Assembly: GCA_031761405.1 (NCBI GenBank)
Contig: JASEVX010000010.1
Location: 26,187,545-26,251,544, forward strand
Origin: Serripes groenlandicus
Taxonomy: Eukaryota; Mollusca; Bivalvia; Cardiida; Cardiidae
Direction: 5' to 3'
Length of the DNA: 64,000 bases
In this document: positions 1-12,700 of the stretch, one piece after another
Layout of the letters: the number at the start of each line of letters is the position of its first letter
Numbering within the stretch: the first letter of the stretch is position 1
Translations under genes and position numbers: made by a program
Notes under the pieces: model-generated
Told to the model about the DNA's origin: nothing
Databases searched by the model: none
Seen by the model: the letters and a program-made list of their open reading frames with translations, nothing else

Positions 1-35
1 CATAAAACAATATACATTCATTCATTCATTCTTTT
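1..35 (+). mobile_element. SINE 3' tail with ATTC repeats
   Basis: cataaaacaatatacattcattc continues into ATTC repeats. The same tail ends the small SINE insertion at 57215-57291. The body is cut off by the window edge. Confidence 0.7.
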
Positions 36-616
36 ATAGCGACATAAGTAGAGATGTTTGCTATTTCACAAAGTTTAGCCGCTTGCATTTGGTTTATATG
101 GTAGTCCAGGTTTCTGTACTAGGAATGTGATTTTATATTTTGATGCAATGTAACAGCGATATATTGAGATAAGGTAGATTGGTTGTCTTATTCATGAAGT
201 TAAGCAATGTATATACTGTATATAATAATTAAATATATAATATATTTCCACTAGTAACCAGATGACTTTAATCTGTGAAGGAACTTGTACACATTACAAA
301 TATGGTTTGACATCACTGTTTATCCCCGGACCTTGATTTAAAGGGACAGTGGTCACAATTGTCGTTGCATGGGCTCTTACCTGGTGTTTAGCTATTAAGA
401 GTTCTGTAAAGGGGAGAAATGTAACGGAGTAACAGGAATGCTTTATGCATTGCCGTAGAATCATGCTGTTATAGCGATGTGGGTAGTGTGGTTGGCTTTC
501 TCATGATGTTATGGAACATATGATATATATGGTTAGTGCATTAATTGGTGACCAGTGATGTCTTAGCAATTGGGAAAGGGACTAGTCACTTAATACATTT
601 TGAATTGTTCTTTCAG

Positions 617-700
617 ATTGATTTAGATACCATAGATGTAAGCAACCTCAATAGACAGTTTCTGTTTAGGAAGGAACATGTCGGCAAATCTAAAGCTCAG
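617..700 (+). CDS. UBA2: UBA2 exon: adenylation domain strand after the nucleotide loop
   Basis: 28 codons in phase 0 at both ends, acceptor tttcag, donor gtaggt. Encodes [17 protein letters not shown] then [11 protein letters not shown], the strongly conserved E1 segment. Asp and Arg/Gln residues here contact ATP-Mg in the family. The preceding exon is not in the window. Confidence 0.96.
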
Positions 701-3700
701 GTAGGTTTGTCAGTAGATGCCATCCAAGTGGATTCCTAGTTTTGATAAATTAACCCTTTCCCTCATCCAGATGTATTTTGAGACATGCAGCTGATGAGTT
801 AAAAGCATTGTGGCTAAAGGAAAGATTGTCATAATAAGCAACTGCTAACTTTGTCACAATGTTTTCAAGTCAATTCTATAAATACATTTTCATTTATAAT
901 GATTTTCGTTAATCTTTCATAGTCTAGATGATTACAAAGTTGTCTGTCGCAGATTTGTTGTACATGGGAAATGATGATTTAACCCTTTTCCTCAAACAGA
1001 CGCATAATTTTGACACCTGCAGCAGAGAACTCAAAAACATTTCACCAAAAGGACAAATTGATCTTTACAAGCAATTTCTCAGTTTGCCACAGTGTTTTCA
1101 ACACTGTGTAAGATTTATACTTTCATTCATAGAGAGTTTCCATCTTTTTGCCTAAATATTTTCAAAGTTGTCCGCTGCAGAGCCTTCATAGGGCATCTGT
1201 ATGTTTGAAAGGGTTAAATTTAAATTTGGACTTACAAATAGGAATTAAGACATATTATTATTGTGATTATTATTAGTAGTAGAACTACATTGTGTTATTA
1301 TTATTATAATTGGCTCTACTGCCAGAAGAGCATATGCGGTGGTGTGGTGTCCGTTGTGCGTCTGTAAACAATTGCTTGTGAACGCGATACAGTCTTCAGT
1401 TTTTATTGTATCTCAATCAAACTTAAACAGTAGTAAGATATCCATGAGAGCTCGATTCCTTTCGCAAACCAGCCAGATCCGCCCATGCAAGACTGGATTA
1501 TGGCCCTTGAAATTGTCAAAATTGCTATAATAGAGCTTGTGAACACAATAGAGGCTCCATTTAGTATCTGATCTTCACCAAACTTTCACAGAAGTTAGGT
1601 ATCCATGAGAGCTTGGTTCCTTTTGCAAACCAGCCAGATCCGGCCATGCATCACTGGATTATGGCCCTTGAAATTGTCAGAATTGCTATAATAGAGCTTG
1701 TGAACATGATAAACCAATCAAATCCGCTCATGCAAGACTGGATTATGGTCCTTGGAATTGTCGAAATTCTTATAATAGAGCTTGTGAACACAATAGAGGT
1801 TCCATTTAGTATCTGATCTTCACCAAAGTTACACAGTAGTTAGGTATCCATGAGAGTTTGGTTCCTTTCGCAAACCAGCTAGATCCGCCCATGCAAGACT
1901 GGATTATGGCCCTTGAAATCCCATCCCGGTAGAGCATAGGCCCTCATGGGCCTCTTGTTATTGTTGTTATAATTATTATCTAGAGCTCTGTGGTCACTGG
2001 TTTCATTCCTACATTGCTTTCTGTTTTCATTTGCTTTTAGGTAGCCAAAGAGAGTGCCCTGAAGTTCAACCCGGATGCAAAAATTAAAGCTTACCATGAC
2101 AGCATCATGAGGTAGCCTTTTTAAAACATAATCACCATCCCGTCTATTGCTTTGTCATTGACTCTAAATGATACAGACGACCTCTGATGCCTTATTTAGC
2201 AGACGCCTTTTAAAAACAAGCAATTTCTCCTTTTCTCACTAAGTTTTCAAGCCTGTTTTCAAAATTGCACTTTTAATTGTGCATAATTAACGCTTTTTTC
2301 TCAGATTTTTTAAGGCAGATCAGAGCTCTAGATAAGGAGCGTATCAATGAGACGATTCTTTTGAGTACCCACAACATAGGTTTTAATGAGTGCTAAGAGA
2401 GATATTATATAAGAAAGACCCATTTACTCCTCCTTATCTAGTCTTCTGGGCAGATGACTCTGAAAATGTCATGTCAGGTAAATTATTAAAAGGACATCCA
2501 CCTTCACCACCTCTCTCCGTCATTGACCCACTATTGAAATAGCCTTTTCTGTCTGCAATTGACATTTTGAGATGGGACATTATGAAACAGAAAATGTGCT
2601 TTAACTTGTTTTTTACTAAATTATGATGCATGTATTTTCCCTCATACAGATTCATTTTGACACCTCTGCAGCCAACAACTTTTAAAAACATTGTTACAAA
2701 AGGAGAAATTGCTGATAATGAGCAATTTCTCCTTTTTATACGCCCGTTTTGAAAAAAACGGATCGTATTATAGATTTACATGCGGCGTACGGGCGGGCGG
2801 CGGCCAGTATGTTGTCAGCTTAATAACTTTAGAAGCCTTTGCCCAATCATCACCAAATTTTGTCAGAATGTGTATTCGGATAATATCTCGGACAAGTTCG
2901 ATAACTAGCCATATTGCTTTAGTCAATCAAGAGTTATCGCCCTTTAATTATAGAAATTACCCAAAATTGGTCTTGTCAGCTCAATAACTTTAGAAGCCTT
3001 TATCCAATCATCACCAAATTTTGTCAGAATGTGTATTTGGATAATATCTCAGACAAGTTCGATAACTAGACATATCGCTTTAGTCAATCAAGAGTTATCG
3101 CCCTTTAATTATAGAAATTAACCAAACTTGGTCTTGTCAGCTCAATAACTTAAGAAGCCTTTGTCCAATCATCCCCAAATTTTGTCAGAATGTGTATTGG
3201 GGTAATATCTTGGACAAGTTCGATAACTAGCCATATCGCTTTAGTCAATCAAGAGTTATCGTCCTTTATTTATAGAAATTAACCAAAATTGGTCTTGTCA
3301 GCTCAATAACTTTAGAAGCCTTTGTCCAATCATCACCAAATTTTGTCAGAATGTGTATTGGGATAATATCTCGGACAAGTTCGATAACTAGCCATCTCTC
3401 TTAAGTCAATGAAGAGTTATCGCCCTTTAATTATAGAAATTACCTAAAATTGGTCTTGTCAGCTCAATAACAATTATCACTATACAGGACGGGCATATTT
3501 TGTGACATTTGGCGCTCTTGTTCCTCAGTGTTTTCAACTCTATTTAATAATTACTCTTTCGATAAGTGAAATTTTCAACATTTTTAACTAGAAACATTCA
3601 GAGTTGTTTGCTGAAGATTTTTTTTGGGGGGGAAAGGGTTAAAGTACCGTTTGAAAAATATGTTTGTTACTGTGACAGATTAATGATTTTCTTTACCGTT

Positions 3701-6700
3701 ATATTTCTGTTTTATCTTTTTAGCCCTGATTATGACGTAAAGTTTTTCGAGGAATTTGATGTTATTATGAATGCTCTGGACAACAGGGGTAAGATTGTTG
3801 TTTTTGTTTGTGGTTTTCTATTTATACTTGATCGGGCTTGCAATGTTAGGTCATATTAGCCTTTCCGACATACAGATGCTTTTCGGATGCCTCTGCAGTA
3901 GACGGCCTTTGTAACAAAACGAGAATTTGCTCATGATGAGCAATTTCGATAAGCGTATTTCCATTATCAAACATTTCATAATTTTCGTCTAGATGTTTTA
4001 TAAGTTTTCTACCTGCAGTTTTCTTGTATGTGGGTAACTAAATCATTTTGTAGGTTTGTCCAGTTTGGGTGACAGGAAAATCTAAAAAGCTATTATAAGA
4101 AACTTTCATGATAATACATGGTGTAGTAGCATCTGCCTCTGTAGCAGGAGAGCAGGGTTCAAATCCCCGTCAGGTCATACTGTGGAAAGTGTTGTTGGAA
4201 CAGTGTTAACCCTTTCCCACATATAGACGCTTTCTGACACATCTATTGCAGAAGACGTTCTCCTTTTGCCACTGTTTTCAACCTAGTTCAATAACCAAAC
4301 TTTTATTTATGGATATTGTCTAAAAATATATCATACACGCTTTCAAAGTTGTCTGCTGCAGATTTGTTGTAGGTGGAAAAGGGTTAAGATTAAATGTATG
4401 TTTAGAACTGATGATTTACCCGTAGAAAACTGTGAGCAAACTGGTGAAAGTAGTGTAAAACACGGAACTAACACAGTAATGGTAATGATGATATGTGTAT
4501 GTAATAAGTTTTGGGTTTATTTCCTCCAGCTGCAAGAAATCATGTAAATCGAATGTGTTTGGCTGCAGACAGACCTCTTATAGAAAGTGGTACAGCCGGC
4601 TATCTGGGACAAGTCTCCGTCATTAAAAAGGTAGGTCATTATTTACAAATACTTTTACAATTAACTTTGTTTAACAAAAACCTAATAGAAATTGGCTTTA
4701 GATCACATTTAAAAGTTGGTTTGGGAGAAGGGGGTATATAGATAGGTCTTGGCCTTATCCATCTGTCCTTCCATTAAACTTTTCCCTCATACGACAATTC
4801 TGCAGCAGACGACTTTGAACATATTTTGTCAAAAAATAGAAAATCTCTATAATTGAATGGATAACCTATGACTAAAAGTGGAAAACATAGTGGCAAAAGG
4901 AGAAATTGCTCGTTTTGAGCAATTTCTTCTTTTGTCATTATGTTTTCAAAATGCCGTCTGCTGCAGAGTTGTCAGAAAGCATCTATATGAGGGAAAGGGT
5001 TATGCATAAAATTTTGACCAGGCTATATTTCTTGAACTGACTATACTTTCATATAATACCAATGACATGTATATTACCAGTGTCCTTGTCCTTTGACCAC
5101 ACTTGAAGAAAAGAAATTGTCAGAGAACTGTCTCTTACACAAAACCACCTAGAGATAATGTAAAGATACATTATCTACAACTATTGTCAATAGTTGATCA
5201 CTGAGAATGTGACCTTAATCCTTTATTGGCTACATTTATACAAAATTAGCTAATTAGCTGCGTACAATACATCTTGAGAAGACATGTTGTCATGACGTGT
5301 ATTGCAATTAAGTCGACCATGACTTTTGACCTCTGTCACTACCAAGGTAGTCAAGGCATTCTTTTCAATATCCCCTTTTGGTTAGGGATACCAGTTCATT
5401 TAACCCTTTCATACATACAAAATTCTGCAGCAGAAATTTCTCATTTTGTGGCAATGTTTTCAAATGTGACTGCTAAAGAGGCGTCTAAAAGGGTTAATTA
5501 CCTTGTTATATATGTATTTGTTTGTAGGGTTTAACAGAGTGTTTTGAATGCATTCCTGCACCTACACAGAAAACCTTCCCAGGATGCACCATCAGAAATA
5601 CTCCATCAGAACCAATACACTGCGTGGTTTGGGCAAAACATCTCTTCAAGTAAGTGTAACAACAGGATTTTATCAGTGAATATTTACAGGTTCGGAAGAC
5701 AATAGTTTGGAACAAAGGGGAAGAATGTAGGGTTCTAGATGAAGAACCTGAATCATGTCACACGAAAACAGATATGCAGGACTTTATGACTAGTAAAGAT
5801 CCAGATCTGCTCCACCTATATTGATACAAACATCCTGAAAGCCTCTCGATAAAAGTTATGACCAAATGATAATTAAACTTAATTGTAATTGATTTGAGAA
5901 CCTTCAAAAGACAGTATTTGTGTGGCATAGCCCTATGGTATTTACACCTGATATATGTGAGAAAGTAGTCAGTGGCTTCGAAAGAATGTTGTGTAAGTAC
6001 TGGTGTGGGAAAGCCAGGAAAACATGGGTAGGTGCACTGACCGCCGTGATATGACCAAAGCTGTTGAAAGCGGCGTTAAACTCCAAACAAAAAAAAAAAC
6101 CTATGGTATTTAACCTGTTCCATGTCAAATAAATCTGCTGCAGACATCCTTGCAAACATCAAGGCAAAGCATTCTATAATTTTTAGTATTACAAGCATAT
6201 ACTGAAGTTGAAAACATTGTGGCAAAAGGAGAAAGTACTCATCATGCGTCATTTCTCAATTTGTCTCAATATTTTAACCCATTTTCACATACAACAAACT
6301 GCAACATACTTTGAAAACGTCAAGAAGGAAATATGGAAGATCCCTATTAATGATAGTACATTTATTGACAACAGTTATTTATAAACATTGTGGCAAAAAG
6401 AGAAACTGGTCATCATGAGCAATTTTTCCTTTTGATACCAAATGTTTTTAAAAATCGTCTACTGAAAATGCACCTGCATGTTGGACATTAATATCCAGAA
6501 CACTAGATAAGGAACATTTGTCATGTTCTAAAATCCTTATTTGACACTTAATCCTTTATGATGCCTCTGCAGCAGACAGCTTTTTGAAAACATAGTGACA
6601 AAAGAAGAAATTGCACAAAACGTGTAATTTCTACTTTTGCCACAATGTTTTCCACTTTTAGTCATAGGTTATCCATTCAATTATGGAGATTTTCTATGTT

Positions 6701-9700
6701 TTGACAAAATACGTTCAAAGTCGTCTGCTGCAGAATTGTCGTATGAGGGAAAGGGTTAAAATAAAATCTACAGATGAAAGTGTTAACATTGAAAAGAATT
6801 GATAACATAGTGGCAAAAGGAGAAATAGCTCTTCATGAGCAATGTTTCCTTTCACCACAATGGTTTCAAAAGTCGTCTGCTACAGTGCCATCAGAAAGCA
6901 TCTGTATGTTGGAATGTTGTGGGTACTCAAAAGAAAAGTTTAAGTGAGACGATACTTTTGAGTACCCACAACATAGGATTTGGTTCAGTGATAAGAGAGA
7001 TATTGTGGGGAAAAGAGCAGTTAAGACCTATCTAGACCTCTGTGTATATAAAACCATTACAGCCAGCTGTTTGGTGAAGAAGACCCAGACCAGGATGTCT
7101 CCCCGGACACAGAAGATCCCGAACTCACAGGTACTGTACGTACACATTATTGAGTAGCCAAGCCCTGGTAGCTCAGTCGCTAGCAACAAAGGCTGTCAAT
7201 CAAGGAGTTCATGCTCCCTATAAATTGAGGTTATTCATTTTGGCACAGCATTGTCAGTGTGTCTATCCGTCTTGTTTTTTGTATCCGGCTTTTTCACAGC
7301 AGCTCCTTGCTCAAATCTTTGCTTGGGAAGATTGTTGTGTGGAGTACTGGTGTGAGAAAACCAGGAAATGCATGAGTAGGTGAACTGGCTGCCGTGATAT
7401 AACTGAGAAATTGTTAAAAACGGTGTTAAACCCCAATCAATCATTGCTCAAATCTAATAAAACTATTTGGGAAGCTTTAGTACAAGCTAAATTTGCAAAT
7501 ATAATCAGCTTTTTCAGATCTGACATATTGTGACGGAATTATATCCCTTAGTCATTCTACAGACCATAAGGTGATTTTTCATTGGTTTAAACCCTTTCCC
7601 ACGTACGACAAATTAACAGCAGACAACTTTGAAAACATTAGAATATCTTACAAAAATGAAAGTATAATTATTGAATAGAGTCAAAAACATTATGGTTAAA
7701 AGATGGAAATGCTCTTCTTGTTTTAAAGGTTTCAAATGCCGTCTGCTGCAGAGGCACCAAAACTCTTGTTCATTAAGTAGTTGCGCTTTGATGTTTTACA
7801 ATTTATTTAGCTTGCATATCTGTAAGTTTGACTGATTTTCTTGTTTTTGTCATCGCTAGCTGCTGCAGGTCAACAGGCATTGTCATCGGAAGCGAAAGAG
7901 GATGTTGTCGGGGGAATCCAGAGAAAATCTACGCGTGGATGGGCTCAGGAAGTCGAATATGATTCTGAAAAGCTATTTAACAAAGTAAGTTTACACCTGT
8001 CTCCCATTTAATGTATTCAAAACATATTCAATTATCCATTTTTGACAAGCAACAAATCTGCAGCAGACGACTTTGAAAACATTTAACCCTTTCCCTCATA
8101 CGACAATTCTGCAGCAGACGACTTTGAACATATTTTTACAACAAATAGAAAATCTCTATAATTGAATGGATAACCTATGCCTAAAAGTGGAAAATATTGT
8201 GGCAAAAGGAGAAATTGCTTTTTTTGAGCAATTACTTCTTTTGTCACTATGTTTTCAAAATGCCGTCTGCTGCAGAGGCGTCAGAAAGCATCTATACGAG
8301 GGAAATGGTTAAGCAAAAATATAGAAAATTTCTACTTAAGAAAGAGTAATTATTGAATAGAGTTGAAAATATTGTGGCAAATGTTTTCATAAGTCTTTTG
8401 CTGTATAGGAATCAGAAAGTGTCTATGTGTGGGAAAGGGTTATGGTCATGATTTGTGGACATAGAAATTACTTCTGTCAGAAAAAAGGTTACATTTTTAT
8501 ACATTCTGTTGAACCATTTTTGACATAAATCAGCAGCTGATGACTGGAAACACTGATGTCAAAAAAATATGGTAAAAGTTCCGTAATGAAAGTATAATAA
8601 TTATTGAAAGTACAAGTAGAAATGGCTCATTATATTGTTTTTGTCTCCATGTAATTATCCATGTAAAATCTGCAGCCGACGACTTTGAAAACAATGAGCA
8701 AAACATATGGAAACTCTATAAATGAAAGAAAATTTATTGTTGTAAACATTGTGGAAAAAAGAGAAATTGCTCAATTTCTCCTTTTTAGCTCGCCTATTCG
8801 AAGAAATAGGGGAGCTTATGTTATCACCCCGGCGTTGGCGTTGGCGTCCGCGTTGCCAGCTTGGTCAAACCTTTGCGTGCAAGGCCTTTTCTCAGACACT
8901 GTGTATGCTGTTGCTTTGAAACTTAACACACTTATTCAGGATCATTAGGGGACCTTGTATGTCAAGTCCCATAACTCTGGAATGGATTTTGACTGAATTG
9001 TGCCCCTTTTTGGACTTAGAAATTTGGTCAAACCTTTGCATGCAAGGCCTTTTCTCAGACACTGTGTATGCTGTTGCTTTCAAACTTCACACACTTATTC
9101 AGGGTCATTAGGGGACCTTGTATGTCAAGTCCCATAACTCTGGAATTGATTTTGACTGAATTGTGCCCCTTTTTGGACTTAGAAATTTGGTCAAACCTTT
9201 GCGTGCAAGGCCTTTTCTCAGACACTGTGTATGCTGTTGCTTTGAAACTTCACACACTTATTCAGGATCATTAGGGGACCTTGTATGTCAAGTCCCATAA
9301 CTCTGGAATGGATTTTGACTGAATTGTGCCCCTTTTTGGACTTAGAAATTTGGTCAAACCTTTGCATGCAAGGCCTTTTCTCAGACACTGTGTATGCTGT
9401 TGCTTTCAAACTTCACACACTTATTCAGGGTCATTATGGGACCTTGTATGTCAAGTCCCATAACTCTGGAATTGATTTTGACTGAATTGTGCCCCTTTTT
9501 GGACTTAGAAATTTGGTCAAACCTTTGCGTGCAAGGCCTTTTCTCAGACACTGTGTATGCTGTTGCTTTGAAACTTCACACACTTATTCAGGATCATTAG
9601 GGGACCTTGTATGTCAAGTCCCATAACTCTGGAATTGATTTTGACTGAATTGTGCCCCTTTTTGGACTTAGAAATTTGGTCAAACCTTTGCGTGCAAGGC

Positions 9701-12700
9701 CTTTTCTCAGACACTGTGTATGCTGTTGCTTTCAAACTTCACACACTTATTCAGGGTCATTAGGGGACCTTGTATGTCAAGTCCCATAACTCTGGAATGG
9801 ATTTTTTTCAAACATTTGGATTTTTTTCTTTTTCTTTTCTTGTATTTTTCAATTTTGCGTTTAGCTCAACGTTAAAGTTTCGATTTGTTTTTTTCTCAAT
9901 AAGTACTGGTTCTAGGGCTTTCATATTTTTTGGGGTAAAACTTTTTTTTTTTGCTGGATTTTGAAAATTGGGCATAGCTTCTTCATATTTTGTTGGATTA
10001 ATTTCATTTTTTTTTTTTAATTTTCTTGTATTTTTGAACTTTGAGCATTATTTTTTTTTTTTTTTTTTTTTTTTCTTGAATTTTGGAACTTTGTGTTCAG
10101 CTCAATTTTTTTTTTTAATTTTCTTGTATTTTTTTTTTTTTTTTTTTTTTATTATTTCTTGTTTAAAAATAATTGTGTTTAGCTCAATGTTAGAGTTTTG
10201 TTTACTTTTTGTCTTTTACACTTGCCTTGATAGTCAAAGCAGGGGACACAGTGAGACATTTAATTACGCGTAATTCTTGTCTTTCTTTTGTAAATTCAAT
10301 TTAAATTATTCCACTTTTGGATTTTGGACTTTATACCCATGCTATAACTGTTCTGAAGTAGGCCCTGATAGACGATATCCCTGATAGGCGAGCTATATTG
10401 TCCTCCGACAACTCTTGTTCTACAATGTTTTCAAAAGTCGTCTGCTGCAGAGGTGTCAGAAAGCAACTATATGTGGGATATTTGAAATCAGAATGTAATG
10501 TGATGGTAAAAACATTAGTGACAAAAAGCTGAAAAATCTCCATTAAAGATGGCTTAATTGTTTCATCCTGAGCAATTTCACCTTTTGCCAGAATGTTATC
10601 AAGAGTTGTCTGCTGCTATTGCGGCAATATGCGTCTTCAGGTGGGGAAAGGAATAAACTAGTCTTGCATTTTGACTAATTTGCAGCAGATACATTTTGAA
10701 AATATTGTGGGAGAAGCAGAAATTGCTCATTTTGCAATTCCCTCTTTTACTACAATGCTTTCATCAGCAATTCAGTAAATTATTTTTTTAATTTATAAAT
10801 ATTTCCATGTTTAAGCCTAAATGTTCTGATAGGTATTTGTTGTATTTGTGAAACTGTTAACTGTTTTCTGATGATGGTATTTGTGATCTGATCTAAAAAC
10901 CTCTAAGAAAGAAAAAAAAAAGGAAAGTGAAATGGGATTCAAAGTTAACTTTTGCTAGTTTTAAGCAGGTTTAGTCATCAATGTCTTCTCTGATATGAAC
11001 CAGTGCATGAGTAAAGGTTCACGTTGGCATTTCTGAACAATGTAGGTTCAGATCATCTTTTTCCACCTGCTCTTACCATAATCTACACAAGTTGACAGAA
11101 TCTTGTAACAAGCTAATGTAAGTAATATGTGAACAGTGTAGGTCTTGATCAGACTGTAGAGATGCACAAGCTGATCTGGATCTATACCATTCACAAAAAG
11201 CCAACTTGTACCTTTTCCCATGCACCGACTCGTATATCAAATCGGGTAACTTTCCCACATTCAGATGAATCTGCATCAGACGACTTGTGTAAACCTTGTG
11301 ATTAAAGGAGAAATTACTCATGATGAGCATTTTCCCATTGACCACAAAGTTTTCAACTGGAATAAGTAATTACATTTTCATTTGTAGAAATTTTCCATAT
11401 TTTAAGTTATCTGCAATAGATTTACTGTTTGTGGAATCGAGTTAACCCTTTCCCACATGCAGCAGATCACTTTGAAAACATCTCAGCAAAAATATTGAAA
11501 ATCTCTGTTCATGAAAGTTTGATTTAAATTATTATTTAAATATGAAAACTGTGTAGTAGAAGGAGAAATTGCTCATTATGACCAATTTCTTCTTTTGCCA
11601 CAATGTTATCAAAAGTTGTCTGCTGCAGAAGTGTCAGAAAGCGTGTACATGTTGGAAAACGGTTAAAAGAGACTTTAATACTACTATATTTGTTTAAACT
11701 CTTAATCAATTGTATTGTGTTGTTTCAGATGTTCAGGGATGACATCCATTACTTACTCTCAATGGAAACCCTTTGGAAGAAGAGGAGAGCTCCAACACCG
11801 CTGGACTGGAACAATCTTCCTAACTCTGGTAAGAGTGTTACAAGATTACAAAAACAAACGACCTTTAACCCTTTAACCTCATACAGACCCATTCCAATGC
11901 CTTCTATGAAGCAGATGACTATTGAAAATTATTGTGACAAAAGGAGAAAATGCTCATGATGACAATTTTCTCCTTTTGCCACAATGATTTTAATTCTAAA
12001 TCATTCTTTCATTTTTAGAGGTTTTTTTGCCTAGTTGCTTTTAAAGTCCTCTGCTGCAGATTCATTGAGCGCGAGGGTAAACAATGTCAATAAAGAAGAA
12101 GATTCATTGTATTAATGTAAGGATTATTTCTAATTGACAATGACTATAATCAAATGGCACGTGTGTATAGAGGCTTATGATAATGGACTTGAATCTTGTA
12201 AACGAAAATATACAAGCTTACATATCAGCCCTTTCTAACATACAAAATACTATTTAAAATGGTATCAATGGCTGCTCTCCTTTGCCCTCTGGGTTGTGGG
12301 GTTAGCATTATTGTGACTAGTAAAACTGGTAACTTACCCAGGAGATGCCGTGATATCATATGACTGAAAAATTGTTACTTTTTTTGCCGGATTGCTCTAG
12401 CAATTCCGGTCTATAGATTGGCGATGTCTGTCTGTCTGTCCGTCAATATTTTGGTTAAAGTTTCAGGTTGAGGCAAAATCTCAGCACTGGAAAGGGTTGC
12501 AAACTTGAAACTTTGCCTGAAGGTAACCAGTGACAAGTTCTATTGATTTCTATGGTTACTTTGACCTTGGTTTGTCGATTTTCAAATTGCCGACAATCTG
12601 GCCTTACCGTCTTCATCGGTTTCTTGTTAGTAAATGTTTTCAAAGATGTCTACTGCAGATTTGTTGTCCCTTTGATGAAAACCTTTGAATACAATGTTGT

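Larger units (their letters stand above)
2633..3648. mobile_element. MITE-A split by a Helitron-like element
   Basis: Left part 2633-2737 runs through the central hairpin to CTCCTTTTT. Right part 3522-3648 resumes at CAGTGTTTTCAACTC and ends GGGAAAGGG with TTAA at 3649-3652. Confidence 0.8.
8787..10419 (+). mobile_element. Helitron-like element, TAGCTCGCCTATT family
   Basis: 5' TAGCTCGCCTATTCGAAGAA with the hairpin CTATTCGAAGAAATAG. 3' GATAGGCGAGCTATATTGTC, then CTCCGACAACTCTTGTT. The 3' AATAGGCGAGCT-like block mirrors the 5' end, and TTGTC..GACAA forms the terminal hairpin. Carries a 163-bp array and a T-rich tract. Confidence 0.85.
8650..10477. mobile_element. MITE-A split by a 1.6 kb Helitron-like element
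   Basis: Left part 8650-8786 ends GAAATTGCTCAATTTCTCCTTTTT. Right part from 10420 resumes CTACAATGTTTTCAAAAGTC, then GTCTGCTGCAG. Confidence 0.8.

Noticed and set aside
545..616. In-frame extension upstream of the first UBA2 exon starting with ATG
   Set aside because: The ttctttcag acceptor and homology place the exon start at 617. The upstream stretch lacks the GxGxxG nucleotide loop expected there.
7155..7215. tRNA gene candidates (also 4118-4180, 19957-20015, 25870-25920)
   Set aside because: A- and B-box-like motifs are present but no cloverleaf pairs, and each is followed by a SINE body.
8892..9735. Series of near-identical 63-68 codon frames on both strands
   Set aside because: They repeat every 163 bp and are simply one frame through the tandem array.
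9770..10273. Phe-rich open frames resembling membrane protein
   Set aside because: Pure consequence of T runs in a low-complexity tract.
12430..12625. Open frames with plausible amino-acid composition beside a UBA2 exon
   Set aside because: They lie wholly within a Helitron-like element that recurs, reversed, at 58.4 kb.
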